Below are positions 34,460-46,650 of a stretch of 64,000 bases of DNA, in pieces; positions within the stretch are counted from its first letter, which is position 1; each line of letters starts with the position of its first letter. The stretch covers positions 78,872,253 through 78,936,252 of the forward strand of contig NC_079135.1 of assembly GCF_945859705.1 (NCBI RefSeq), written 5' to 3'. The DNA comes from Episyrphus balteatus. Its lineage: Eukaryota > Arthropoda > Insecta > Diptera > Syrphidae. The notes below the pieces were generated by a model. It was not told the origin of the DNA. It was given only the letters and a program-made list of their open reading frames with translations, and did no database searches. The position numbers were made by a program, and so were the translations under genes.

Positions 34460-37355
34460 CTAGACCGAGAGCCGACAGCATATTTTGGCAGTTTTGATAT
34501 AACCGAAATTCGAGTGTGCACATATCTAGATATGCACCACAGTATATCAACGGAATAAGTCTGGCAGTGATCTTTTTCAGCTTTCCCTTGCCAGACGCAT
34601 CCAAAGTGCAGCAAAAAATCAATTTTTGGCGTTTTGGTATAACCGAATAAATGATACACCAAAAAATCATAAAAAATCCCCTAATTTCGAATCTGTGGGT
34701 ACCGCAAGTTTCTTTTTCAGCTTTCCCCCTGCCAGACCGCTTTAAAGCATTTTTAAGTGCATTTTTCTAATAAAAAACCTAATTACTTATTTTCTGTTAG
34801 GTATAACCGTATGATGGTAACAAATTAATATTCTATGTCTATTCCAGGTCCAGAAAATATAATTTTTAGCCAGCTATTTTTCAGCCTTCCCTCTGCCAGA
34901 CGCATCCAAAGTGCAGTCAAAAATCAACTTTTGGAGTTTTACTAGGTATTACCCCAATAAATGATACACCAAAAAATCATAAAAAATCCCCTGATTTCAA
35001 AAATGTGGGTACCGCAAGTTTCTTTTTCGGCTTTCCCCCCGCCAGACCGCTTTAAAGCATTTTTAAGTGCATTTTTGTAATAAAAACCCTGATTACTTAT
35101 TTTCTGTTAGGTATAACTGTATGATGGTAACAAATTAATATTCTATGTCTATTCCAGGTCTAGAAAATATAATTTTTAGCCAGCTATTTTTCAGCCTTCC
35201 CTCTGCCAGACGCATCCAAAGTGCAGTCAAAAACCAACTTTTGGCGTTTTTCTAGGTATTACCCCAATAAATGATACACCAAAAAATCATAAAAAATCCC
35301 CTGATTTCAAAAATGTGGGTACCAGAAGTTTTTTTTTAGCTTTCGCCCCGCCAGACCGCTTTGAAGCATTTTGAAATGCATTTTTCTAATAAAAAACCTA
35401 ATAGCTTATTTTCTGTTGGGTATAACCGTATGATGGTAACAAATTAAAGTTCTATGTCTATTCCTGGTTTAGAAAATATAAGTTTAAGCCAGATATTTTT
35501 CAGCCTTCCCTCTGCCAGACGCCCTTAAAGGTTTCCCAAACAGGTTTTTCCATAGAAAAAACACCTAGTTTCTGTTTTTTTCTTATAAAATTGAAATAAT
35601 ATTTTTTTGTTTAGAGTAACCATATGATGGCCAAATATTAACTTTCTCTGCCTTTTCCTGATTTAGAAAATGTAAGTTTAAGCCAGTTTTGTTTCAGCCT
35701 ACCCTCTGCCAGACGCCCTAAAAGGTATCTCAATAGTACGGGAAAGTTAGATTTTGCTATATGGGGCATGGGGGTCTGGGAAAAAATCCGAAATGCATTT
35801 TGTCTTCAGGGATTAAAAGAGCATAAACCCAGGGATCGAAAGAGTCTAAAACCACATTTTGTACAACCGCACCAAGAATCATTTTGTTTGTCCCTATACA
35901 AAAAATTGCAATTTTTTGAAGTTTTTTGCCTACAGATCGAAAACGGTCTGTCAAATCGAAAAACCAATATTGTAACAAATGAAGGTAATTAAAAGATCTA
36001 CAACTTTTACAACGAACAAATTTTTTAAAAAACGCTCAAGTAAAAGAGATATGACAAAAATAAGAAAATCACTTTTTGACGTGTTTAAAAAAAAACACCC
36101 TAACTTTTAAACCAAAGGGATAAAAATGTTATTTAACATATATTGTAGAAAATTAAATTATTTCAAGTTTGTCATACATTTTTTTTTTTTTGTAGGTTCA
36201 AAAATACGCGAGTTATGTGAAAAACTAAAATTTATATTAAAAAAAAAATGGCGGCCAAATGACTCTTAGTGCGATTGAACAAAATTTGGTTTACGACTCG
36301 TGTCTTTATGCCTTTCGAGCCCTGAAGTCAAAATGCATTTCGGATTTTTTCCCAGAACCCCATGCCCCACATAGCAAAATCTAACTTTCCCGTACTATTG
36401 AGATACCTTTTAGGGCGTCGGGCAGAGGGTAGGCTGAAACAAAACTGGCTTAAACTTACATTTTCTAAATCAGGAAAAGGCAGAGAAAGTTAATATTTGG
36501 CCATCATATGGTTACTCTAAACAAAAAAATATTATTTCAATTTTATAAGAAAAAAACAGAAACTAGGTGTTTTTTCTATGGAAAAACCTGTTTGGGAAAC
36601 CTTTAAGGGCGTCTGGCAGAGGGAAGGCTGAAAAATATCTGGCTTAAACTTATATTTTCTAAACCAGGAATAGACATAGAACTTTAATTTGTTACCATCA
36701 TACGGTTATACCCAACAGAAAATAAGCTATTAGGTTTTTTATTAGAAAAATGCATTTCAAAATGCTTCAAAGCGGTCTGGCGGGGCGAAAGCTAAAAAAA
36801 ACTTCTGGTACCCACATTTTTGAAATCAGGGGACTTTTTATGATTTTTTGGTGTATCATTTATTGGGGTAATACCTAGAAAAACGCCAAAAGTTGGTTTT
36901 TGACTGCACTTTGGATGCGTCTGGCAGAGGGAAGGCTGAAAAATAGCTGGCTAAAAATTATATTTTCTAGACCTGGAATAGACATAGAATATTAATTTGT
37001 TACCATCATACGGTTATACCTAACAGAAAATAAGTAATCAGGGTTTTTATTAGAAAAATGCACTTAAAACTGCTTTAAAGCGGTCTGGCGGGGGGAAAGC
37101 TGAAAAAGAAACTTGCGGTACCCACAGATTCGAAATCAGGCGATTTTTTATGATTTTTTGGTGTATCATTTATTCGGTTATACCAAAACGCCAAAAATTG
37201 ATTTTTTGCTGCACTTTGGATGCGTCTGGCAAGGGAAAGCTGAAAAAGATCACTGCCAGACTTGTTCCGTTGACATACTGTGGTGCATATCTAGATATGT
37301 GCACACTCGAATTTCGGTTATATCAAAACTGCCAAAATATGCTGCCGGCTCTTAG
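34460..37355. mobile_element. large foldback element with tandem subrepeats in its arms
   Basis: Left arm 34460 to about 35888 and right arm about 36252-37355 are inverted copies. Ends share GAGCCGACAGCATATTTTGG / complement. A unit of 310 bp with landmark GTGGGTACCGCAAGTTTC occurs three times in the left arm (near 34695, 35005, 35315) and twice in the right arm, accounting for the length difference. Loop is about 360 bp and carries no transposase. Structure resembles Drosophila FB-type foldbacks, though family membership is not shown. Confidence 0.85.
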
Positions 37356-37670
37356 ACTATACGGTTTTGCTATTTTTGAAGCCCTATATCTCAGAAACTA
37401 CTCATCGTAGGAGGCTGAAATTTTGTGAGGTGTTTGGTTTTGACCAGATCAACAAATGTAGCGAAATTTTTTAGCATCTTTGGTGTGGAAGTTAGAGGGG
37501 GGTCGAAAATGGCCTGAGTTGTTTCCTGTAAATAAGGGTGTAGTGCCAAAGTTGCTAGAGAACTTGGCTGGGCACTACCGTGCCCCTTGATAACTTTAAT
37601 CGCGTGCACATTGTGTGCACACACTTTTTTTCTTGCAGTTCTTGCCAAAAGTAAGTAAGAAAGTAAGTAA

Positions 37671-37893
37671 TACTATGTTTCCATCTACGCTAAATCCGAG
37701 ATTTAGCTAAGTAGATTTAGAATAAATCTCGAGATTTATTTTAAATCTACATCGCTAAATCTCAGATTTGGGCTCAGCTACCCTAATTCAAAGATTTTCA
37801 CCTATTTTCAATCCGAGATTTAGAATAAAACTCGAGATTTCTTTTAAATCTACTTAGCTAAATCTCGGATTTAGGGAAGGTGGAAACGTAGTA
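37671..37893. mobile_element. MITE, 223 bp, candidate TSD TAA
   Basis: Begins TACTATGTTTCC and ends in GGAAACGTAGTA; arms share CTAAATCCGAGATTTAGCTA and CTCGAGATTT, each with internal palindromes. TAA flanks both sides (37668-37670, 37894-37896). Very high self-complementarity. Confidence 0.75.
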
Positions 37894-37896
37894 TAA

Positions 37897-40800
37897 GTGA
37901 ATTTATTTCATCATACATTTTGATTGCATTTACTATTCAAAATTCAAAAAAGCAAAATCCGTCAGCCGGATTGACAGTTAAATGGTTTAATAGATTTTGT
38001 TTAAGATAGTATTTATGTAATTGTTTAGAATTTATGTAGATATAAGCAACAATTTAATTAAAGGCAGAGTGACACATCATAGTGAAATCGACTGTTTAAA
38101 AGTGATTTATAAAGAACAACATAAAACAATTTCCGTATATTTTTTTATTAGATTCGGATTTTGGCAATTTTGATGATTTGGCATAAAAGAGTTATTTTGG
38201 CTAGTTTACTCTTCAAAAATTGTATTCTACATGAAAGAGCATAGCAAATGTATAGCTGAAGAGTGGTTTCCAATTGGCTTCAATCAGAATTTCTAATACT
38301 TCTTCAATTGAAAAAACGATTTATTCTAATGTATGATTGGCATTTTAAAAGGATTATCTCTCAATATAAAAGTTTATTTTTTTATATATGGTTTTAAAGA
38401 TTGTTTTATCTTTTAAATGACTTCTGACAAACAAGTGATGTCTTATTTTCTATTAATCCGACTTTTTTGTATCATTTTTAAAACCAGTATGCCATCCCAT
38501 TGATACTCATTTATAAACATACTGGTATCAGGTACTTTCAACCTACAAACATAATACCAAGGTAATAAAGTCAATTGTTTGAACTTGCCTAATACCTTTT
38601 CTTCTATTTATATTCCAATTTTGTCGTATGTAGTTCGTATTTAGTTAAGCTATTCATTCGAGAAGGATAGAGTATAGGCATTGAATGAATAACTTACCTG
38701 AATCCCCAATCCCAACAATATTCAGATATGAAACCAAACCCAGCAAAACTGAGTTCCATTGCTGGAGAGATCTCTGAAAACAACAATCCTTATTAATATG
38801 TATGTTTTACTTTGTTGTTGTTGTTGTTTTGTTGCTTTTATAAATGGAAATATTGAAATTGATAGAATTGAGCTCGAGCTCGAGCTGACCCAACTCCCAT
38901 CCTTGTTTATATGGCATTGTAATTGAGGTATGTCAATTCACATAGCATGCAATCAAAAGTAAACGCTCTTTGGCGAACAGCAACAGCAACTTATGCATTG
39001 GCATTAAGTCATATACCAAACTGATGCCCGAAGCTTCGATGCGATGCTCTTGTGGCTGTAGCCGTATACATCGATCGATAAACATCCAGTAATCTTTTAT
39101 TACATTATTTGGAATAAATCATCAATAAATTTGCCCAGGACGGAACACAAGCAAAAACGTCGCATTGTCCATGAAGAAATCACTGCGATTGAGGCCATAA
39201 AAGGAGCCTGAGTACAAATCGTTGTCACATGTGAGTTGAATTTTTATTACGACTAGCCGCGCCGGCCGTTGCTGCACTGCCTTCACCACCGCCGCTGCGC
39301 CGAAGCACCGCAAAATCATCAGCATCGGACTTTTGCGGTTGAAGAGACGTTCAGACGACTGGTTCTTGGAGTAAGTTACCAATACCAAGTACCAAACCTA
39401 CCTGTGAAGAGAATTAAAATTGTCGAACGGATTGAAACGCGTTTTTGTATCTTTCCTTTGGTTTTGGTATCGGTGATGTTGTTTTTGGTTTTATTGCCGG
39501 GAACGCAAGTGATCTACGCAAGGAATGTTGTCCGCAAAAGCGGCGACGGCGGCGTCGATGGCGATGTGCACTGTGCGCAGTATATGAAAATGCCTTGCAG
39601 ATCTACATATATGGCAGGACTCACATTGTATAGCCACCAACGTCCAGCTTCAGCAGCACAGCAGGACCAGTCCAAAGCAATATCTAAACGATGCGATGTA
39701 TTGTTTTGGCCTTTCGGAGACGGCAATCGCGAGCCTATATAAGACTATCGAATACGGTGCGTAGAATCGTTTTTTTTTTTTTTTTTTTTTTATTGAGATA
39801 CCAGAAGAAGGGTTGCCACAACAGCTGAATTAATAAATTATGAGATGAAGTGAAACAGTTAGTTTGTTTACGGGAAATTAGACCCTGAACCTTCGAGTTT
39901 CATTTTCAATAGCATTGACAAAGCTTAGGATTTACTTTTTAACTTACCCTTGTTTCCAATTTAAGTGTTTTTGAGAAGAAACTAAGCCTTCGCCAACCGC
40001 TGAAATACACTTAAATAAAGTTTTTGGATCGAAAGAATCATCTGACAAGTGCGTCCCCGACTCTTTAGATTAAATTAGATTCGAGCCAGAAAAGTGATGA
40101 ATACACTCTTTCAGCATTTTGCTTAAATCTATCTATTCACAAAATGAAAACCTGGAAAACGTAAATAAAATTAATTTATTTTATCTAATTTGATTTTTCT
40201 AGCAAAAGTAGTTAAAAATTCGAAATTAATTTTAATTTTTTTTTTAACTTTGCAAAAAAACAGTACAGAATTTAGGAAGTAGTTAAAAATTAAAAATTGT
40301 TCTATGGGAGGTACCATTTTGAAAAAAAAGAAACAAATTCTACCAAAAGATAGAGCATGTTAAATAAAGAGGAAATGATTTTTTTTTTTAATGAAAATCC
40401 TGTGAGAAGTTTCGAGAATATCAACCTCTTTCAAACTTGGTATATGGCAGGTAGGTCCAGTTATTTTTGGTCATTAAAATAAATTCCAAAAACTTCTCTG
40501 GAAAGTCTTCAAAGGCACATGGGCACCAAGTTTGAAGCAAAACGACCCGTCCCTAAAGCAGACAAAATTTTTTGTTATCTCAAATTCGTAATTTTTACTT
40601 ACTCAATAGAGAAAGTATTGGTTTGGTGTCAAAAAAAATGTCCAGGTTTTATTCAAACTACTATTACGATGATAGAGAAGTCCAAAAAAGTGATTTTCGT
40701 CGGTCTGTACGTGGCGTTGGTGCGTGTCGGTGCTACAGCCTAAACGGGTCGACGGATTTTCTTGGTACAGATGTTTTTTTCGTAATTTCCAAAGTTATTT

Positions 40801-40906
40801 TTTTGTTTTTTTATATCTCTCTTAGAACGTATACCTCCCATACAAAATTTTTGAAATGTATTTTGAAAAATACAGATAGTGGAAATATGATATTTCGGTT
40901 TTTTTT
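37897..40906. other. intergenic, with GC-richer island
   Basis: AT-rich apart from about 38860-39750, which contains GAGCTC repeats (38870-38886), CATCGATCGATAAAC near 39069, CCG-type triplets near 39255-39300 and TATATAAG at 39736. A 157-aa frame (39269-39742) contains a hydrophobic stretch (LVLVSVMLFLVLLPG) but no family signature. Confidence 0.5.
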
Positions 40907-41129
40907 ACCGACTTCCAAAAAGGAGGAGGTATTCAATTCGTCTGTATTTTTTTTTTTTTTTTTATGTTTGTTACCGCATAACTTTGGACTGAGTGAATCA
41001 ATTTTGATAATTCTTTTTGTATTGGAAAGCTGGTGGCTGCAGTGTGGTCCCATTTTAATTTCGTTCACTTTTAGCCATAGGAACTATTTTAAAAACAAAA
41101 AAACCCAGTTTTGATCCATGGAAGTCGGT
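40907..41129. mobile_element. short repeat bounded by inverted ACCGACTTCCA
   Basis: ACCGACTTCCA at 40907 is mirrored by TGGAAGTCGGT ending 41129. The left end continues AAAAGGAGGAGGT, a motif widely dispersed in insect genomes in my recollection. Superfamily not assigned. A 180-aa frame crossing it is incidental. Confidence 0.6.
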
Positions 41130-41361
41130 TTTGTTTTTTTGCTAAAAATGATTATTCAAATCACTCATGTTGGCTCTTCCATTAAATTTGTAATTAGTTA
41201 TTGCAATTTTCGCGAAAACGGCTCTAACGATTTTGATTAATTTTTGCATACGTAATATTCAAAGCAATTGCAATAAAACTGCATTTTTAGTTTTTCTCAA
41301 AAAAATCAAATATAAAAAAAAAATGTTATTTAACAAAAATTTGGTTGGCTCTTCCGTTATA

Positions 41362-41593
41362 CAGTAGCGAGCAAAAAAAATGCAAACGAAAAAGTTTTAA
41401 ACAGTTTTGAACAAGAACTAAGTTGCCAAATTTGGCATAATGAAACTGTTTTATTTTCATTAAACAGAGTCAATTTGTTCAATATTTTACTCCAAAAACA
41501 TTATTTGGTCAAAAGTCTACCTTAATATGCGTTTTTAGACGGTCAAAAAAATGCAAATGTTTTTATTGTTTGCTTTTTTTTTGCTCGCTACTG
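41362..41593. mobile_element. Tc1-type MITE, 232 bp, TA duplication
   Basis: Begins CAGTAGCGAGCAAAAAAA and ends with the complement, with TA at 41360-41361 and 41594-41595. ATGCAAA motifs follow each end. No transposase. Confidence 0.82.
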
Positions 41594-41683
41594 TATAAAC
41601 CAAATTTCTTAAAAATTTATATAGAGGCAGCTCTTATAATCTACAAGTTAACTAACATAAAAGTGCTTTAAACTGCAAGAGCA

Positions 41684-41708
41684 AGTACGTGCGACCCCAG
41701 TCGTGCAT
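41684..41708. repeat. dispersed motif AGTACGTGCGACCCCAG
   Basis: The motif is followed by TCGTGCA. It recurs in reverse at 12599-12623 and diverged at 20642-20666, so it marks a dispersed repeat family of unknown type. Confidence 0.6.
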
Positions 41709-41877
41709 TTTATTTTCCGTGCGTAGCACTTGATACAGTTACTACATACATAATCGCGAGTCTCATCAATTACAATTACACTAATGAGTTTCTACTATTG
41801 GAAAGTTTTGAGGTCAGCTCTTTTGTTTAAATCCTCGTTGTTTGCCTCGTTAAATAAATGTCGATAAAAGTGATTTA

Positions 41878-42000
41878 GGGCCAATTTTTCAATAGTCAGA
41901 TAAACCTCAGTTAGAGCTTATTCCTAGAAATAGTTTTTTTTTTTATAGGTATTGACATTTATTCTTCTGATAGTCTATCTGACGATTGAAAAATCAGTGC
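41878..42000. mobile_element. Harbinger-like MITE copy 2 (TTA duplication)
   Basis: Same termini and inner GTCAGATAAA / complement as the copy at 33288, with TTA at 41875-41877 and 42001-42003. The centre differs by a T-rich insertion. Confidence 0.75.
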
Positions 42001-42003
42001 TTA

Positions 42004-45000
42004 ATAGATTTACCAAATAAAAAAAATTATTTTAAAAGTAAGAAAATTTAATTGAATAGTGACTAAAGCGTTGTTTGCAGTTGTTTTTAATGGACCAGAC
42101 ATACCTAATTTTAATTTTTTTCAATATGTTTTTTTGTGAGTGTCTCATGATTTTTTATGGACTGTATTCAAAAAAAAAATCGTCAAAATTTTCAAAACTC
42201 AACAAAGTTTTAAACAATACATAAATAAATTTCTGAATACATAAGAAAAATTAGACCTCCTAAGAAAGCAAAATATTCGTTAGTTTCGAATGTTTCGATT
42301 GGAGCTTTTAACAATGTCCTAACTGAATCTATTCTCGAGGCCCTAGTGACTTTTGAAGTAGAAGACTACATCAGAAGTAAAGCATTAAATGTTTATTCAG
42401 TAAAATACTGAGAACCAATAAAACACGGCTACTATCGAGACTACTTGAGAGTTTTCATGTGATTCTAACTAACAAAATATTGAAAAAAAAAGTGGTTTTA
42501 AGAATGTTATATTTTGGTCACTATTAGTAGGATATTCAAGGTTAGCTTCTTCAGGCTCAAGAAAAATGACAGAGCATCAGCATTTTGCATTTAAAATACA
42601 CTTTAAAGAAGTTGCAATATTGAGAAAATCCATAAGAAGAGTTAAATGCAAAAATGCATTTTTGCACAATACTTTTATGACTTTATTAAAAATTATTTTT
42701 GGCTGCGCAACGTCCGCATTCCATACAAATTTGCCCATTATCCTTTGTTTGACTTGTAACTTTTTGAAAAAATCCTCAAAGCACCTATGATTCTACCAAA
42801 GCTTTACAAGCGTACGCCATTATCTCTTAGAGAAGCCGTCAACAGTTCAGTAGCCTGAAGTTTAAACCTGATATTAGCATCAAGGCTAGTTGCGACGAGT
42901 TTCTACAGAACTTTGTGAAGAAATCATTTCAAATATTCAACTTTTTCTAGAGATAACATTTAACAAGGGGTTATCCTTCGTTTTCTATTATAATTATGTT
43001 CCACCTTTTTTTTCTAATGAAATCATAAACTTTCAACCTGATCCTATGGCTGCACAATTACAATTTGCAAATGGGACTTCTATCATTTAAACTTCTGAAT
43101 AATTTTCAATTAGATATTTCTGAAATTGTATCATGGCAACTTTTGGCTTAGGTATAAAGAATCAAATCCAATGTCCACATTTATACTTATATGAGAATAT
43201 AAAGTCGCATGTTGCTCACGCTGCCTCCGCCTTCTTTGAATGTTTATTGTTCAAGAAAGATACGATGCCGTAGAGGTATATTTATTTGTTTTTGCTGTGA
43301 GCCAAATGAAATTTGTTGCGATGCTCATATATGGACTAAGACCTGCCAAGGGACTGTCGATTGTCTATATGGGATTGACAAGAGATACACTCAGCCTGGA
43401 CGACAGTGATGCGTCCGTATGTCCGTCGTCGTCGTTGTTGTCGCGTTAGTTCTACTAAATATCTATTGATATTCCCACATAAAATAAATATCCAGAAGTT
43501 GATCCGCGGCCATCGGGCTTGAGCGTTGGGTATCCAGCTAAAGACCTATCCGTGCGATTTTATTTTGTTTTCTTATTTTTCTGTTTATCTCTTAGAAAAA
43601 AAAAAAAGAAAAAAAATAATTTCTTATCCGCTTTATGGACTCTGGTATTTGTTTGTCTCCATGTTCTTTTCTTTCTCTCTCTTTGTTGTTGTTGTTTTTT
43701 TTTTTTTATTCAATATGAATTTTTTCACATCGCAGCATTTATATAAACATAAAAATCTCAACAATGCCTGATAGACTATACACGAGACTATACGACTCAT
43801 CTTCATCGAAATGAGTAGTTTCTCAAAACAAACCAACTTCAACTCCAATGGAAAAGAATAATAAACAGGGCACTCGAAAATAGGTCCCAATATGTTATCG
43901 CATCAAGTCTACCGGGCTCTTTATAGAATGTTGTAGACTTGAAGTGTAATATCTGAAGTTGCATCATCCGTGTATTGTATGTGAGGAACAGCTTGAACAT
44001 TTTTCTTAGGTAATTTGTAGTCGTACCAACACGTTGCATATAGAAACAACACACTAGAGATCATTATCATCGTCTTCTCAGGAAACAAAAACAGTGATCT
44101 GTCAGTTTTCGAGATCATTATGCAATGACACGATGCTCATCCTGCCATATATATAGTGATGGTGTATAGCATGCGCACAAGGGGTGGCAATAAGGTATTT
44201 TGTCGCGTCCCATAGTGTCTAAAATGGCCTTATTATGGAATTTGAAGTGAATCATTTTCAATTTTTTTGTAGGTATTTTATTAGGTAGGTATAGGTATAT
44301 TCTTTCACGGCTTGTTTCAAGTTATTTATTTAAACAATGGAAGTGATAGAAAATAGTTTTGGATGTTACAAAAATCTCCATAACTCAAAAGAATATAAGC
44401 TACTACAATTTAACTACAGCGCTGGGTGCGTAAAGATCGTAGCTTCTTGCAGACGCAGGTTGAATTATTTTCAACTTCAATTTTAATCAAATCAGTATCA
44501 GCATAATGCTAACTTTATCAGAAATGGGGTGTTAGATTTTTGGTTCACTCTGACATTTTGTTAAAGACATAAGCCACTCGATCGTAACTTTGGCTGCATT
44601 TGCTCTACATGTACATGATATTTCAGAAATTTTAAACTTTTAAAACAATCATATCTTCTTTCTGAAGACGCTATGAAGTATTACCATGTTTATTTCTGTA
44701 TTTATGATATTGCAAGCAGTAAACTGTCATGATATAGATAGCCATGTTGTTTTCAATTTGAAAAGATGCTTCTATTTAGCTTGGTTTAAGAACGGTAGTA
44801 AGGTTCCGGTTTAGCACTGGTGCAAGGTCAACATATGTAAAAATAGCCACATCCATACTTGAACCGAAATCGGTGGGTTGAATTCTTGATCCGAGGCTGT
44901 ACCACGTTTGTACAACTGGCCCTTAGAGTCATATCGGTTTCTGAAGACCTTGTATAAAAAGAGGGGCAGGTCCAACTTTTAGTTAGAAATAAAAAACTCG

Positions 45001-45180
45001 TTAAGCAACTGAGATAGGTATCCCCAACCAGCCTGTCTTCTGTTTTAAATGTAAATCAACGATTTTGGTTTTATTCGTTTTCTTATACATACATCATCCG
45101 ATTGTTTTAAGAGGCCTTACATTTAAATTTCATACTTATACCAATTGGCAATTTTATTCCTTGTTTGATTTCTTCACTTA
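42004..45180. other. intergenic
   Basis: AT-rich with a GTC-triplet-rich patch near 43415-43445. No gene recognised; small frames lack any family signature. Confidence 0.55.
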
Positions 45181-46150
45181 TCTCATTTTATATAATTATA
45201 AAAAATCTCCGACTTCTCGAAAATGAATATCACTGGTCAACAATGTTTTTGCTACAAGACCCAAAATATACTTTTATGAAGTTTTTTGGGGTGCTGAATT
45301 CGAATCCAAACTTAGAAAAGTTTGATTGAACTCTGTTCTTGAGATATTGCCATTATAAAATGGCAAAAAACTTCATTTTGACTGTTTTCAAGGTAATGTT
45401 ATAGTAAATCATTGCAAGAAAATTTCCAAACGTTCCAGTAAGTATTGGTTTCCTTCTTTCAAAAACTTTTTAAATCTTTCCTATATCTCTTTTATTACCC
45501 GAGATACTATCTTAAGATTAGGTAAGTCTTTGGTTCAAAAACAGCAATGGTCAAACAAATTAAACTTTTTTTTACACAAGAACGAACGGGTGCTAAACTC
45601 GAATTCGAAATCAGAAAAATTCTATTATCCTCCGTTCTTGAAATATTACCGTTTGAAATTGCAAAATAAAAGTTTTTTATAACTTTTATATTTAAAAAAA
45701 AACCGAGACAAATAGAAAATTTCTGATTTCGGATTCGAGTTCACCAATCTTCAAACCTTCAGAAAAATATATTTTGTTCTTGTGGCAAAAATCTTGTTGA
45801 CCAGTGACTTACAATTTTGATTAAGTTATAAGTTTATTTTTGGCTCATTCACTGAAACTTAAGATATCTCGGGCAATAAGAGGTATCGGAAAGATTTAAA
45901 CAGTTTTTAAAAGCAGAAACCGTTACAATGTGACCGTTACAAATTGTGTTTGTAATGAATTACCTCACATAAAAATATATCCTCAAAAAACGGCCAAAAT
46001 TACGTATTTTGGCATTTTATAACTGTAATATTTCAAAAACGGAGCCTTGACTTCAGATTCGAGTTCAGCACTCAAAAAACCTCCAGAAAAGTATATTTAA
46101 GTTCTTGTGACAAAAAAAAAGTTTCAATTTGTTGCCCAGTGTAATTCAAA
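45181..46150. repeat. cluster of a diverged dispersed repeat
   Basis: The phrase ATTCGA(A/G)TTCAGCAC followed by AAAAAACC..AGAAAA and a TATATTT..TTCTTGTG-type block occurs several times in both orientations (about 45290, 45590, 45745, 46045), and again at about 13540. This indicates one family repeatedly inserted or rearranged. Confidence 0.6.
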
Positions 46151-46544
46151 ATTATCAGTATTATCTTTAATTCAAGTTCAATGTTAATCGATTTATGTAG
46201 TTTTTGGATCCTTGAAAATTGAACTACCTAATATTTTTGTGGGCAGGAGCTTTAGAACTCTTCGAGTTATAACGGAACTCTAAAAATATCAATTATTTTA
46301 AAATTTGGATATCGATTTTTGACGATGCAAAGAACTTGCTCTATCTCTCGGGTCATTTGAAAAGTTGTAACAAAAAATTTGTAGGCGACATTGAAATACT
46401 AGTGAACTTGTCAAACTTCAGACAGTCTTTTTTTTTAATGGATAGATAAATGGATCTGTCCAATATTTATTTGTGGGGTAGTTTTAGAAACAGGTTTTGG
46501 TCCATTTTGGTGCGTTAATTAAAAAAATTAAAAATATCATTTTT

Positions 46545-46650
46545 GCAGATTTTTGGAAAAAATCCAAGGGGTAGGTACACCTTGCGAAAAAAATGCATTT
46601 TCAAAAATTTCCTCCAAATCCATCGAATGAGACATCAAAACGAAAACGAA
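46545..46650. repeat. fragment of the 300-bp tandem family
   Basis: Contains AAATCCAAGGGGTA and CCTCCAAATCCATCGA as in the units at 19.1-20.2 kb, same orientation. Single truncated unit. Confidence 0.65.

Noticed and set aside
34437..34670. Paired frames duplicated at 37113-37410
   Set aside because: They are the two inverted arms of the foldback at 34460-37355, read on opposite strands.
40572..41114. 180-codon + frame
   Set aside because: Spans a dispersed repeat (40907-41129) and T-runs; composition is low complexity with no family motif.
42566..42790. 74-codon + frame (MTEHQHFAFKIHF)
   Set aside because: No recognisable family, no promoter or splice context; indistinguishable from chance.
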